Positions 28,541 to 37,240 of a DNA stretch of 64,000 bases are shown one piece after another. The stretch's first letter is position 1. Each line of letters opens with the position of its first letter. Below the pieces are notes generated by a model, which was not told the DNA's origin, did no database searches, and was given only the letters and a program-made list of their open reading frames with translations. Made by a program: the position numbers and the translations under genes. The stretch is from Salipiger mangrovisoli (GTDB lineage Bacteria > Pseudomonadota > Alphaproteobacteria > Rhodobacterales > Rhodobacteraceae): positions 1 through 64,000 of the forward strand of contig NZ_JADFFK010000027.1 in NCBI RefSeq assembly GCF_015223355.1, written 5' to 3'.

Positions 28541-30250
28541 TCAGTAGAAGTAGGGGAGCTTCTTTTCCTTCGCGGCCTCGATCCACGGCGGAACGAAGGG
28601 CACGATCTTGTCCTGCGAGGGCACCCGCATCTCGATGAAGCTGGCGCCGGGATGGGCGATGGCCTCGGCCAGCGTGGCCTCGATCTGGTCCTCGGAGGTG
28701 ATGCGCGCGGTCCGGAAGCCGAAGCCCTCGGCGACCTTCACGTAGTCCACCGCGCCGAAGTCGGTGGTCCAGGGCGCGTCGACGTCGTCGAGCAGGATCG
28801 CCTCGCCGCGGATCCAGCCGTAATTGTCGTTGCGGGTCAGGATCACGGTGATGTTCTTGCCGCTGCGCTTGATGGTCTCGAAATCGCCGAGCACGAAGGC
28901 CAGCGAGCCGTCGCCGGTGAACGAGATCACCGGCCCGTCATTGGCGAAGGCCGCGCCGATCCCGGCGGGGACGGAATAGCCGAGCGCGCCCATCGAGTAG
29001 TTGGTGATGTAGCGCCGTCCGGCCTCGCGCACCGACAGCAGCGCCGAGGGGTAGATCGCGGCGACGCCCGGCTCGGCGGTGACGATGGCGTTCGGCGGCA
29101 GCAGCTTGTCGAGCGCCTGCGTCAGCTTGACTGGCGAGACGGTGCCCTCGGGCATCTCGATGTTGGAGTTGAACACGGCGTCGAGCGCGGTGCGCTTCAT
29201 CTCGGTCAGATCGAGCGTCGGGCGCGAAAGGCCCGGGTGCTCGGCGCGGATGAGCTCGACCATGTACTCGAGCGTCGCGCGGGCATCGCCGACCATGCCG
29301 ACCTTCAGCGGGTAGTTGTTGCCGACATGCGCCTCGGCGACGTCGAGCTGCAGGAAGGTGGTCTCGGCCGGATCGCCGTAGAGCTTCCAGTGGTTTGTGC
29401 CGCTCGAGTCGGTGTTGGAGCCGACGAAGAAGATGCAGTCGGCCTCCTTCACGTAGGTGTTGGAATACTCCATTCCGCCGCGCGCCCCGACGACGCGCAG
29501 GGCCAGCGGGTGAGTCTCGGGGATCGTGCCCTTGCCGGGGGTGGTGGTGCCGACGGGGATCTGCAGCAACTCGGCCAGCGCCAGCACCGCCTCGCCGGCG
29601 CGCGAGATGAGCGCGCCCTGACCGCAGACGATCGCCGGCTTCTTCGCCGCCAGAAGCACGTCGATCGCCTTGCGGATCTTGCCGTGGTCGGCGACCGGGC
29701 GGTGCGCCGGGTAGCGGCTGTAGTCGCTGTCGGCATAAAGATCGGCGATCTCGGCCTCGTCGTGAAAGACGTTGATCGGCACGCGGATGTGCACCGGGGC
29801 CGGACGGCCCGAGGTGGCGACGCGGAAGGCCCGGCGCAGCAGGAAGGGGATGTCCTTCACGTTGGTGAGATAGAAAGATTCCTTGCAGATGCTCTCGTAC
29901 ATCGCGGTCTGGTCGACCCCGGTCAGCCCGTGCTTCTTGTCCTGGTTCACCGGGATGTCCGAGCTGAAGAAGATCACCGGCACCGAGGACAGGAAGGCCT
30001 CGGTGATGCCCGGCGTGCAATGGGTGACCCCCGGGCTCGGCGCCTCGAGCACGGCGGGACGGCCGGTGATCTTGGCATAGGCCTCGGCGGCGTAGGAGGC
30101 GGTGCGCTCGTCACGCGTCAGCACGTATTCGATGTCGGAGCTGCTCTGCCATTCCTTGTACCAGCCGATCGTGGTCTCGCCCGGTAGGCCGAAGACGTGC
30201 GTCACCCCATGCAGTTCCAACATCTTCAGGATGACCTGCGCGCCGTTCAT
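28541..30250 (-). CDS. Thiamine diphosphate-dependent 2-oxo-acid enzyme (acetolactate synthase-like)
   Basis: 569 residues from ATG 30250, chosen because TGGGAGATGTG precedes it; an in-frame upstream ATG at 30283 is the alternative. Activating glutamate E48 (TRDERTASYAAEAYAK), a central Rossmann-like domain, and the ThDP motif GDGSLAFVLGDFETIK ending in RNDNYGW. Different from the ThDP enzyme at 11387. First gene of an operon with TTT system 3, divergent from a GntR gene. Probably a decarboxylase or lyase for the imported 2-oxo or branched acid. The substrate is unknown. Confidence 0.85.
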   Translation of the reverse strand: MNGAQVILKMLELHGVTHVFGLPGETTIGWYKEWQSSSDIEYVLTRDERTASYAAEAYAKITGRPAVLEAPSPGVTHCTPGITEAFLSSVPVIFFSSDIPVNQDKKHGLTGVDQTAMYESICKESFYLTNVKDIPFLLRRAFRVATSGRPAPVHIRVPINVFHDEAEIADLYADSDYSRYPAHRPVADHGKIRKAIDVLLAAKKPAIVCGQGALISRAGEAVLALAELLQIPVGTTTPGKGTIPETHPLALRVVGARGGMEYSNTYVKEADCIFFVGSNTDSSGTNHWKLYGDPAETTFLQLDVAEAHVGNNYPLKVGMVGDARATLEYMVELIRAEHPGLSRPTLDLTEMKRTALDAVFNSNIEMPEGTVSPVKLTQALDKLLPPNAIVTAEPGVAAIYPSALLSVREAGRRYITNYSMGALGYSVPAGIGAAFANDGPVISFTGDGSLAFVLGDFETIKRSGKNITVILTRNDNYGWIRGEAILLDDVDAPWTTDFGAVDYVKVAEGFGFRTARITSEDQIEATLAEAIAHPGASFIEMRVPSQDKIVPFVPPWIEAAKEKKLPYFY

Positions 30251-30301
30251 CACATCTCCCAAAACACTCTCCCGGTTCAGCATTCATATCCGCGTTCTTT
30301 G

Positions 30302-30311
30302 CTGTATACAG
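30302..30311. promoter_or_regulatory. CTGTATACAG palindrome, putative GntR operator
   Basis: A 10-bp perfect palindrome with the GTATAC core common in FCD-type GntR operators, in the AT-rich divergent region between the ThDP enzyme gene and the GntR gene at 30401. Confidence 0.5.
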
Positions 30312-30400
30312 GTTAGCACGCATATCGGAGTGCAAATCAATTGTTTTTTTTGTGGCGGCTGCTAAGATGACGGCAAGGCTCAAGGTCCAGGAATAACAAC

Positions 30401-31093
30401 TTGGAAAACATAAGTAAAAACAGTGGCTCAGTTGAGCGCGCCTATACCCTGCTGAAGGAGATGGCCGCCAGCTACGAGTTCAAACCCGATTCGAGATTGA
30501 ACGAGACCGAGCTGGCCAAACGTCTGGAAACCAGCCGCACGCCGCTGCGCGAGGCGCTGAACCGGCTCGTGGCCGAGGGGTTCCTGACCTTCCGCAGCGG
30601 GCAGGGGTTCTTCTGCCGCTCGCTGACCTCGGCCGAGATCATGGATCTCTACGAGGCGCGGGCGGCGATCGAATGCGAGGCGACGCGCCTCGCGGCGCTG
30701 CGCGCAAAGTCCGCCGATGTCGAGGCGCTCGAGCGCTACCTGCTCGGCGCGGGCGCGGAGTACCAGCCCGGCAAGTCCGCCGTCGAACTGGTGCAACTGG
30801 ACGAGGACTTCCACCTGCGGCTGGCCGCGCTCTCGGGCAATGCCGAGATGATCCGGATGCTCGAGAACATCTACGGCCGGATCCGCTACATCCGGCTGAT
30901 CGACCTCAAGACCCTCTCAGAGAGAACCGGGCCGGAAGTGGTCACCACCGAGCCGCACATGCGCATCCTGAAGGCGGTGAAGCGACGCGATCCCGAGGCG
31001 GCGCAGGCCGAGATGCGTGGGCACATCGAGCGGCGCCTCGAGGCGGTGACCGAGAACGTCCGCAACGCCTTCGCGCAGCTCTATACGGCCTGA
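30401..31093 (+). CDS. GntR-family regulator, FCD subfamily (system 3)
   Basis: 230 residues from a TTG start at 30401 (MENISKNSGSVERAYTLL). Winged helix with ELAKRLETSRTPLREALNRL near residues 38-58, then the FCD helical domain with DEDFHLRLAALSGN near 130 and TTEPHMRILKAV near 185. Divergent from the ThDP enzyme-tctCBA operon, which it probably controls. The TTG start is inferred because no ATG occurs before the HTH and the frame has no better alternative. Confidence 0.83.
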   Translation: MENISKNSGSVERAYTLLKEMAASYEFKPDSRLNETELAKRLETSRTPLREALNRLVAEGFLTFRSGQGFFCRSLTSAEIMDLYEARAAIECEATRLAALRAKSADVEALERYLLGAGAEYQPGKSAVELVQLDEDFHLRLAALSGNAEMIRMLENIYGRIRYIRLIDLKTLSERTGPEVVTTEPHMRILKAVKRRDPEAAQAEMRGHIERRLEAVTENVRNAFAQLYTA

Positions 31094-31153
31094 AGCGCGG
31101 CAGGGCCCGGGCCGGGCGGCGGCATGCGTCGCCGCGCCGGTGGCGTGGCGCGG

Positions 31154-32026
31154 TCAGGTGGGTTCGAAGATCCAGACACCGGCCCCAAGAGCGGGCCCGA
31201 AGGGCAGGGTGAGCGCGCCGTCCACCCATCTCGCACCGGGCCTGTCCGCCAGTGCCGCCGGGTCGCGCATGGCAATCCGCAGGCCGACGAAGACCGACCG
31301 CCCCAGCTCGACCGCGGAACCGACAAGCGCCGTCGCCGCGGCCTCGGGCAGGATGTCGAGCGCGCCGCGGTCGAGCGCGATGCGCAGGCCCGCCCCGAAG
31401 GGCTCCGCCGCCCGGCCGAGGCAGCGCACAAAGCGGGCGGCGGTCTCCTCCGGGTCCGGGGCCGAGACGAGGATCGCCTCGAGCGAGGCCGCGCCATTGG
31501 CATGGCGCATCCAGCGCGGTTGCCAGAGCGCCGGGGCATTGTGATGGGTCAGGAACTGCACCCGCCCCTCGGGCATGGTGCCGGCGGCGAGCCGGGCAAC
31601 GGTAAAGGCCGCGGTCTCGTGGCCGCTCTGCGTGGCGACCTCGCGTTTGAAATGCACAAGTGGTCGCATCGGGGCGCCGAGGGCGTCCAGATGCGCATGG
31701 TGCGCAGCGGCATCGGGCACCGCGAAGGCCGCGAGATGCAGCCCGGCGCGGCGCTCGAGCGCAGCGAGGAATTCCAGCCCGAGCGGCGTGTCGGCGGTGT
31801 GGACGAGAAACTCGAGATAGCCCTCGGGCAGCATCACGCAGATGTTTCCCGTCCCGGTCAGCGCCTGCGCCCCCGACACCGGGTCCGGCTGCACCTGCGC
31901 GGAGAAGGGTGTGACCGTGAACCCAAGCGCCTCGAGTTCGGCGCGCGCCGCATCCGCATCGGCCGCGAAGTGCCCCGAGTGATCAAGGCCGATCGGGCCG
32001 GTGGCTGCTGGCAGGTCCTGAGGCAT
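31154..32026 (-). CDS. VOC-family (glyoxalase-like domain) protein
   Basis: 290 residues. The N-terminal half matches a Glyoxalase_3/VOC domain (PIGLDHSGHFAADADAARAE at 11-30, LPEGYLEFL near 68, LTHHNAPALWQPRW near 160). The C-terminal half is a degenerate second VOC-like repeat (GAASLEAILVSAPDPEETAA). It may be a metal-dependent lyase, isomerase or dioxygenase-like protein. Substrate unknown. Converges on the GntR gene with a 60-base gap. The following 604 bases have no gene. Confidence 0.7.
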   Translation of the reverse strand: MPQDLPAATGPIGLDHSGHFAADADAARAELEALGFTVTPFSAQVQPDPVSGAQALTGTGNICVMLPEGYLEFLVHTADTPLGLEFLAALERRAGLHLAAFAVPDAAAHHAHLDALGAPMRPLVHFKREVATQSGHETAAFTVARLAAGTMPEGRVQFLTHHNAPALWQPRWMRHANGAASLEAILVSAPDPEETAARFVRCLGRAAEPFGAGLRIALDRGALDILPEAAATALVGSAVELGRSVFVGLRIAMRDPAALADRPGARWVDGALTLPFGPALGAGVWIFEPT

Positions 32027-32630
32027 GGGGTGACTCCGGTATTTGGATTGGGCGGCGCGCGGCCACTACCTCATGCACGTTGCTGCCACGGACTGCAATT
32101 TGGAGTTCCTCCAACGGCGATGGTGTGCCGCGCAGAGGGGTGTTCTGTGTCGCTGCTGCCGTGGCAGGCCGGGCGTTCGCCGCCGAGGCCTGTCGTCCAG
32201 CTCGCCGAAGGTCTAGGCTCCGCCCAAAGCGCGTCCAAGCTGACCGCCTCTCGGATGGGGCGCAGGGCGCAGGGAGCTGCGCGGGTAGTGTCATGGATAT
32301 GGGAGCTTGCGGTCTGTTCGGGGTGAGAACAAGTGATCTGCCAGCTCTACTTACTCAAAACAAGCTACATAATTTGGCCTTATCCGCGCGGTGTATTCAT
32401 TCTGCCGCCCCAATGCAGGGCGTTTGTCTAGAACGTCCATGTCGTGGCCCGCCGATCAACGTCTGTTCCCCTCCTGGTGCTTGGTGACACCTGTCGCTGC
32501 CTAGAGAATGCGTTGTTCGATCCGCGGCGGGTACGTCGAGCCGACCGGTTATAAACGCACCCCAAGCTGTAGCGAGAGACTCAAATGGTCGGTGCCGCTG
32601 TGGCCAAGCGAGCGAAAGTCTCCCGCGAGG
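32027..32630. other. Gene-free spacer with boundary motif
   Basis: 604 bases without a convincing gene on either strand. The only recognisable element is the CATAA-TTTGGCC-TTATCCG motif at 32368-32386, preceded by TTACTCAAAACAAGC, which resembles the sequence before the copies at 42655 and 56794. Frames here are short or antisense. The patch 32391-32630 may be decayed coding DNA, but no homology was recognised. Confidence 0.5.
32368..32386 (+). repeat. Copy C of the boundary motif
   Basis: CATAA-TTTGGCC-TTATCCG. Similarity to the copies upstream of 42673 and 56821 extends leftward for about 20 bases (TTACT-CAAAA-AAG pattern). It sits in a gene-free spacer between the VOC gene and the gamma-glutamyltransferase-like gene. 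Confidence 0.5.
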
Positions 32631-34748
32631 CTATTCCAGCTTTCCGCGACGGGCGAGGGCTTGGGCGCACCTGCGGCCACGGGCGATTTCTTCGGCGGAA
32701 AACGCCGGGGCGTCGCGCAGGTAGTTGATCGTCCCAAGCACGCGGTCCTCCGCAACCACAGGAACATTTAGCACCGCCTGCAGCCCGAGGCCGAGGATGG
32801 TCTCGTGGTCCGAGAACGCCCAGGCGATGTCCCGGGGTCCGAACCCGGTGTTGACCTCGCGGCGCATCAGCACCTTCTCGCCCCAGGCGGTGGCGCGCTT
32901 GGGTTTGCGGCCGCTCACCGGATAGACCTCGGGCAGGGTGGAATAGAGCCGCTCGACCTCCATCGCCTCGGCGTGGAAGCGCATCGCGGTGAACAGCCCG
33001 TTGGGAATGGCGGCATCGCAGAGCGCGTAGGCTTCGGCCAGCGGTGTGGCGGGATCCGCGATGCGGGCGAGGTCGGCCCGCGGTTCGGGGGCGGTGCCGG
33101 TGGCGGCGGTCCCGGCGCGGCGGGTGTCGGCGATGGCGAGGGGGCCATCGGGGCCGCGCAGGGCGATGCAGATACCCCCGGCCATCCATGTTTCCTGCGG
33201 CCAGGCCTCGAGGTCGTGCCCGCGCTTGGTCAATTCGTCGATCTGGGCGGCGTCGAGATCGGCCTCGTAGAGCACCTTGTTGGGGTGCACGTCATGCGGC
33301 GCGAAGCTGCCGGGGAAAGCATAGGTGGCGACGCGAGGCGCGCGCACGGCGTCTTCGGGCGCCATGCCGAGATCGAGCATGTTCAGCAGCACCTGCGTCA
33401 TGGCCTGGACCTGTACGTCGCCGCCGGGGGTGCCCATGGCGAGCCAGGGCTTGCCGTCCTTCAGCGCGAGGATCGGGTTGGGCGTGAGCCGCGGCCGCTT
33501 GCCCGGCGCGAGGGCGTTGAGGTGGCCGGGGATCGATCGCGACTGCGACCCGCGCGAGGACACCGAAAGACCGGTGCCGGGGATCACCTGCGTGTCGTAG
33601 CTGGGATCGCTCGGCGTGGCCGAGAAGATGTTTCCCGCGCCGTCGATGACGCTGACATGCGAGGTGTCGGCGCAGCCGACGTGGAAGACCGCGGGAGCGC
33701 CGCTTGGGGTCGCAGGGATGCCGGGGGCGGGGAGCGGGTTGGAGTGCGCGCCGATTCCAGAAAGCCGATCGGCGAGGAACGCGGGGGCGAGCAGCGCGTC
33801 GGGGCGGACCGCCATGTGATCGGGGTCGGTAACGAAAGCCTCGCGGTCGGCGAAGACGCGCTTGAGCACCTCGATCAGGAAATGCAGGTCGAGCGCGCCG
33901 TCGCGGATGGCCGCGCCGGGGCCGGCGGCCTCGATCATCGCCAGGGTCTCGGCCATCGAGATGCCCTGGCACCACGCGCCGCAGCAATGCACCTCGGCGC
34001 CCCGGAACCGCACGGGCACCGTCGGCTCCTCGCGGACCTCGTAGCCGGCGAGGTCGGCCGCAGTGAGCAGGCCGCCGTTTGCCTGGTGGAAAGCGACGAT
34101 GCGCTCGGCGATGGGCCCCTCGTAGAAGGCGGCACGCGCGGCGGCCAGTCCCGCCCGGCGGTCACCGGGACAGGCGGCCTCGGCGGCGATCATCTGCTCC
34201 AGTGTCCAGGCAAGGTCGCGCTGGACAAAACGCTCGCCGACCACGGGCGGACGGCCGCCGGGCAGGAAGATCTCGGCGGTGGAGGGGAAGCGGGCGTATT
34301 TTTCCTGCCTGGAGGCAACGAAGTCGGCAAAGAGCGGGTAGACTTCGAAGCCGTCGCGGGCGGCCTTCAGGGCCTCCTCGGCGATGTCGGCGAAGCGCAG
34401 GGTGCCCTTTTCGGACAGTGCGCGGATCCAGCTTGCGGGAGCGGCGGGGATGACGGTGCGCAGGAGGCCCTCGGGCACGTGCACGCCGTGTGCCTGGTGC
34501 ATTGCCTCGACATCGGCGGCGGCGGGCCAGCCTCCGACGCCGTCCTGGCTGGTGACCTGGCCCGTTGCGGCGTCGAACATGACGATGGGCGCGACACCGG
34601 CAATCGAGACGAGGTCGGGCTGGACCACGCCGAGCGTCAGCCCCGCGGCGACCCCGGCGTCCACTGCATTGCCGCCCGCCCGGAGGATGCGCTCGGCGGC
34701 GCGGGTCGCGGTGGGGTGTCCGGAGGCAATTGCCCAAGTTTCCGTCAT
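32631..34748 (-). CDS. Gamma-glutamyltransferase-family hydrolase fused to a GAF-like domain
   Basis: 705 residues. Residues 1-545 are a GGT/cephalosporin acylase-type Ntn hydrolase, with the autoprocessing nucleophile T362 in ADTSHVSVIDG and substrate-loop residues in PGGDVQVQAM. It lacks a signal peptide (starts MTETWAIASGHP), so it should be cytoplasmic, unlike classical periplasmic GGT. Residues 560-700 form a GAF-like domain (IAWAFSDHETILGLGLQAVL, then VPVVAEDRVLGTINYL) in the same uninterrupted frame. Divergent from a HutC-type regulator and TTT system 4, suggesting hydrolysis of an imported gamma-glutamyl- or amide-linked compound. Confidence 0.85.
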   Translation of the reverse strand: MTETWAIASGHPTATRAAERILRAGGNAVDAGVAAGLTLGVVQPDLVSIAGVAPIVMFDAATGQVTSQDGVGGWPAAADVEAMHQAHGVHVPEGLLRTVIPAAPASWIRALSEKGTLRFADIAEEALKAARDGFEVYPLFADFVASRQEKYARFPSTAEIFLPGGRPPVVGERFVQRDLAWTLEQMIAAEAACPGDRRAGLAAARAAFYEGPIAERIVAFHQANGGLLTAADLAGYEVREEPTVPVRFRGAEVHCCGAWCQGISMAETLAMIEAAGPGAAIRDGALDLHFLIEVLKRVFADREAFVTDPDHMAVRPDALLAPAFLADRLSGIGAHSNPLPAPGIPATPSGAPAVFHVGCADTSHVSVIDGAGNIFSATPSDPSYDTQVIPGTGLSVSSRGSQSRSIPGHLNALAPGKRPRLTPNPILALKDGKPWLAMGTPGGDVQVQAMTQVLLNMLDLGMAPEDAVRAPRVATYAFPGSFAPHDVHPNKVLYEADLDAAQIDELTKRGHDLEAWPQETWMAGGICIALRGPDGPLAIADTRRAGTAATGTAPEPRADLARIADPATPLAEAYALCDAAIPNGLFTAMRFHAEAMEVERLYSTLPEVYPVSGRKPKRATAWGEKVLMRREVNTGFGPRDIAWAFSDHETILGLGLQAVLNVPVVAEDRVLGTINYLRDAPAFSAEEIARGRRCAQALARRGKLE

Positions 34749-34773
34749 GCCGTCCTGCCTTCCCTATAACTTC

Positions 34774-34808
34774 CTAGGTTTTTAGTCTAGGTTATTAACT
34801 ACGTAGTT
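34774..34808. promoter_or_regulatory. Operator-like repeats in front of the HutC-type regulator
   Basis: A direct repeat CTAGGTT (34774-34780 and 34787-34793) is followed by the perfect palindrome AACTACGTAGTT (34797-34808), all in an AT-rich divergent promoter between the GGT-like gene and the regulator at 34843. Probably the autoregulatory site. Confidence 0.5.
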
Positions 34809-34842
34809 GACAAGCCCTAAGGCACATTACTACCGTCGTTGT

Positions 34843-35631
34843 ATGAGTGACCCGATCAGCAAACTGTCCCTGGCGCCCCTGGCGGCGCAGTGGGAGGCAA
34901 CCCCCGAGACCGGCGTGAAGTACCAGCGCCTGGCCGAGGCCTTCGCCGCCTGCATCCATTCCGGCACCTACATGCCGGGCGGTCACCTGCCCAAAGAGAC
35001 CGAGATCAGCGAGGCGCTTCCGGTCGGCTTGTCGACGGTCCAGAAGGCGCTGGCGCAGCTGGTCGAGCAGGGGCTGATCATCCGCCGCCGCAAGCTCGGC
35101 AGTTTCATCGCCGACCTCGACCACCAGGTCCCCGAGGTCCACGTCTACCGGTTCCGCGATCCCGCGACGGGCGAAGAGATGATGCCCTTCACCCGCGTCG
35201 TGCGGGTACAGCGGGTGCTGACGGCCGAATACGGGGCGCTGCTCACCGGCTTCGAGGCGGAGGAGGTCATGCGCATCGACCGACTCGTCTGGGTGTCGGG
35301 GGCCTCGCCCGCCTACAGCTCTTTCTTCATGCGCTGCGAGTATCACGTGGAGCAGCCGGTCGAGGGGTCCGAGACCCTGCACGGCGCCTCGTACCACCGC
35401 CTGCTGTGGGAACGCTTTGGCATCCGCACCGCGCAGGTCCGGCACAGCGCCAGCGCCGAGCTGCTGTCGCGTCACGCCTGCGAACAGCTCGACCTCGCCG
35501 CGCCACATGTCGGGATGATCTGGGACGCGAGCGAATACGACCGCGACGGCCGGTTGCAGATCGTGCAGCGCTTCGAGCTGCCGCGCGGCCACCGGCCGAT
35601 GGAACTGGTCGAGGGCAAGACCGGATTCTGA
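34843..35631 (+). CDS. GntR-family regulator, HutC/UTRA subfamily
   Basis: 262 residues from the ATG at 34843. Winged helix with ETEISEALPVGLSTVQKALA near residues 55-75, followed by a UTRA ligand-binding domain (FRDPATGEEMMPFTRVVRVQ near 105, YHVEQPVEGSETLH near 165). It starts the co-oriented run regulator-tctC-tctB-tctA and is divergent from the GGT-GAF gene. The effector is unknown, presumably the substrate of TTT system 4 or its breakdown product. Confidence 0.83.
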   Translation: MSDPISKLSLAPLAAQWEATPETGVKYQRLAEAFAACIHSGTYMPGGHLPKETEISEALPVGLSTVQKALAQLVEQGLIIRRRKLGSFIADLDHQVPEVHVYRFRDPATGEEMMPFTRVVRVQRVLTAEYGALLTGFEAEEVMRIDRLVWVSGASPAYSSFFMRCEYHVEQPVEGSETLHGASYHRLLWERFGIRTAQVRHSASAELLSRHACEQLDLAAPHVGMIWDASEYDRDGRLQIVQRFELPRGHRPMELVEGKTGF

Positions 35632-35669
35632 CCCTAACGAAAAGCCTAAACACAACAGTGGAGATAGAC

Positions 35670-36608
35670 ATGAAAAAATCGCTTCTGATCGCCGTCTCGA
35701 TGCTGGCCCTCGCCAGCCCCGCCTTCGCCGAATGGCAACCCGACGGGCCGATCCGCCTGTGGATCGGCTACGGCGCCGGTGGAGGCACCGATGTGCAGGG
35801 CCGCACGCTCGCGAAGGAAATCGAGGCGCGGCGCGGCTGGAAGGTCGTGCCCGAAAACAAGGCTGGCGAGGACGGCACGGTGATGTCGGCGCAGCTCAAG
35901 TCCGAGGCGCCGGACGGGCAGACGCTCGGCTTTGCAATCACCACCACCTACGACTTCGCGCCGATGAACAGCGATAACCTCTCGCCCGAGGATTTCACCT
36001 ACATCACCACCACCGCGGGCTCGCAAATGGCCGTTCTGGCGCGCGCCGACAGCGGCTGGGAGACCCTAGAGGACCTGCAGGCCGCGGCCGCGGGAGGTGA
36101 GCAGATCGTCTGGGCGAACTGGGGCACGCAGGTCGAGGCCGGTGCCGAACTGGTGGCGCGCGGGCTGGACATCAGCGTCAACCACCTGCGCACGCAGGGC
36201 GGCAAGGGCGCGCTCAACGCGCTGGTGTCGATGGATGCCAACGTGGGCTGGGGCGGCGGCGTGCAGAAGCCGCTGGTCGAAGCCGGCGTGCTGAAGATCC
36301 TCGCCTCGGCCGAGGCGACGCCGGTCGCGCTCGACCCGGCGAAGCCTACGCTGAAGGACATGGGGATCGATCTGAACCTCGGCTACCAATACATCATCAC
36401 CGCGCCGGACGGGCTGCCGGACGAGATCCGGGACGAGATCGGCGCCGTGGTGGCCGAGATCCTCGCCGACCCTGAGAGCGAAACCCGCCAGTTCATCGAA
36501 AAGCAGTATCCGCCCGCGCCGATCGTGACGCAGGGCGACGCGCTGCGCGAGCAGATCCTCGCCACCTACGCCTCCAACATCGAGATGATGAAGGCCTTTG
36601 CGCAATGA
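35670..36608 (+). CDS. tctC: TTT periplasmic solute-binding protein TctC (system 4)
   Basis: 312 residues. Start MKKSLLIAVSMLALASPAFA at 35670, a classical Sec signal, with GTGGAGAT upstream; the frame is open far upstream only as shadow of the regulator gene. Ligand motif WIGYGAGGGTDVQGR near residue 32. Its stop overlaps the tctB start (ATGA), so unlike systems 1-3 there is no stem-loop between tctC and tctB. Confidence 0.92.
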   Translation: MKKSLLIAVSMLALASPAFAEWQPDGPIRLWIGYGAGGGTDVQGRTLAKEIEARRGWKVVPENKAGEDGTVMSAQLKSEAPDGQTLGFAITTTYDFAPMNSDNLSPEDFTYITTTAGSQMAVLARADSGWETLEDLQAAAAGGEQIVWANWGTQVEAGAELVARGLDISVNHLRTQGGKGALNALVSMDANVGWGGGVQKPLVEAGVLKILASAEATPVALDPAKPTLKDMGIDLNLGYQYIITAPDGLPDEIRDEIGAVVAEILADPESETRQFIEKQYPPAPIVTQGDALREQILATYASNIEMMKAFAQ

Positions 36609-37228
36609 CCGGCCGTCCCGGGGAAACCGCGGAATGCCGGCCCCCTGTCGGGCGCTGGAACCTCTGGATCGGTCTCGGCACGCTGGCTTTTGTGGCGCTG
36701 TGCCTGCTGGTCTGGTTTCCCCGGGACATCGGCAGTGGCTTTCTGCAGACCAATCTCACCGGGCGTACGGTGCCCGGTGACAGCTTCTTTCCCATCCTGC
36801 TGGTGGGTCTCATGGTGCCGCTCGCAGCGCTGCTGATCCTGAGCCAACTCGGCGCGAAGCGTGGGTCGGGCGGCGAGGAGGTGGGGCGCGTCACTCTGGG
36901 CAACCTGGGATTTCTCGGACGCGCACTGCTGCTGACCGCCGCGAGCCTGCTCGTGATGAACTGGACCGGCCCGGCGCTGGTCGGGCTGACCAACGCTCTG
37001 GGTCTCACCGATTTCAGCGGCTACCGGGCGGCTTCGGCGAGCTTCCCCTTCGACGTCTCGGGATTTTTCGTCGGCGGCACGCTGATGACCTGCGGCTTCA
37101 TCCGGACCACCTGCCACCGGTTGCGGAAACGTCACGTGCTGATCGCCGCCGCTGCGGTCGCGGTGATGATCCTGATCTTCGACGGCCTTCTGGACAATAT
37201 CCAGCTGCCCCCGAACGCCGACCTCTAA
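36605..37228 (+). CDS. tctB: TTT transporter small membrane subunit TctB (system 4)
   Basis: 207 residues, longer than the other three TctB proteins. Hydrophobic segments near IGLGTLAFVALCLLVW, SFFPILLVGLMVPLAALLIL, LLLTAASLLVM and VLIAAAAVAVMILIF. Coupled to tctC by an ATGA overlap and 12 bases from tctA. Confidence 0.85.
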   Translation: MTGRPGETAECRPPVGRWNLWIGLGTLAFVALCLLVWFPRDIGSGFLQTNLTGRTVPGDSFFPILLVGLMVPLAALLILSQLGAKRGSGGEEVGRVTLGNLGFLGRALLLTAASLLVMNWTGPALVGLTNALGLTDFSGYRAASASFPFDVSGFFVGGTLMTCGFIRTTCHRLRKRHVLIAAAAVAVMILIFDGLLDNIQLPPNADL

Positions 37229-37240
37229 GGACCCCTCTTC

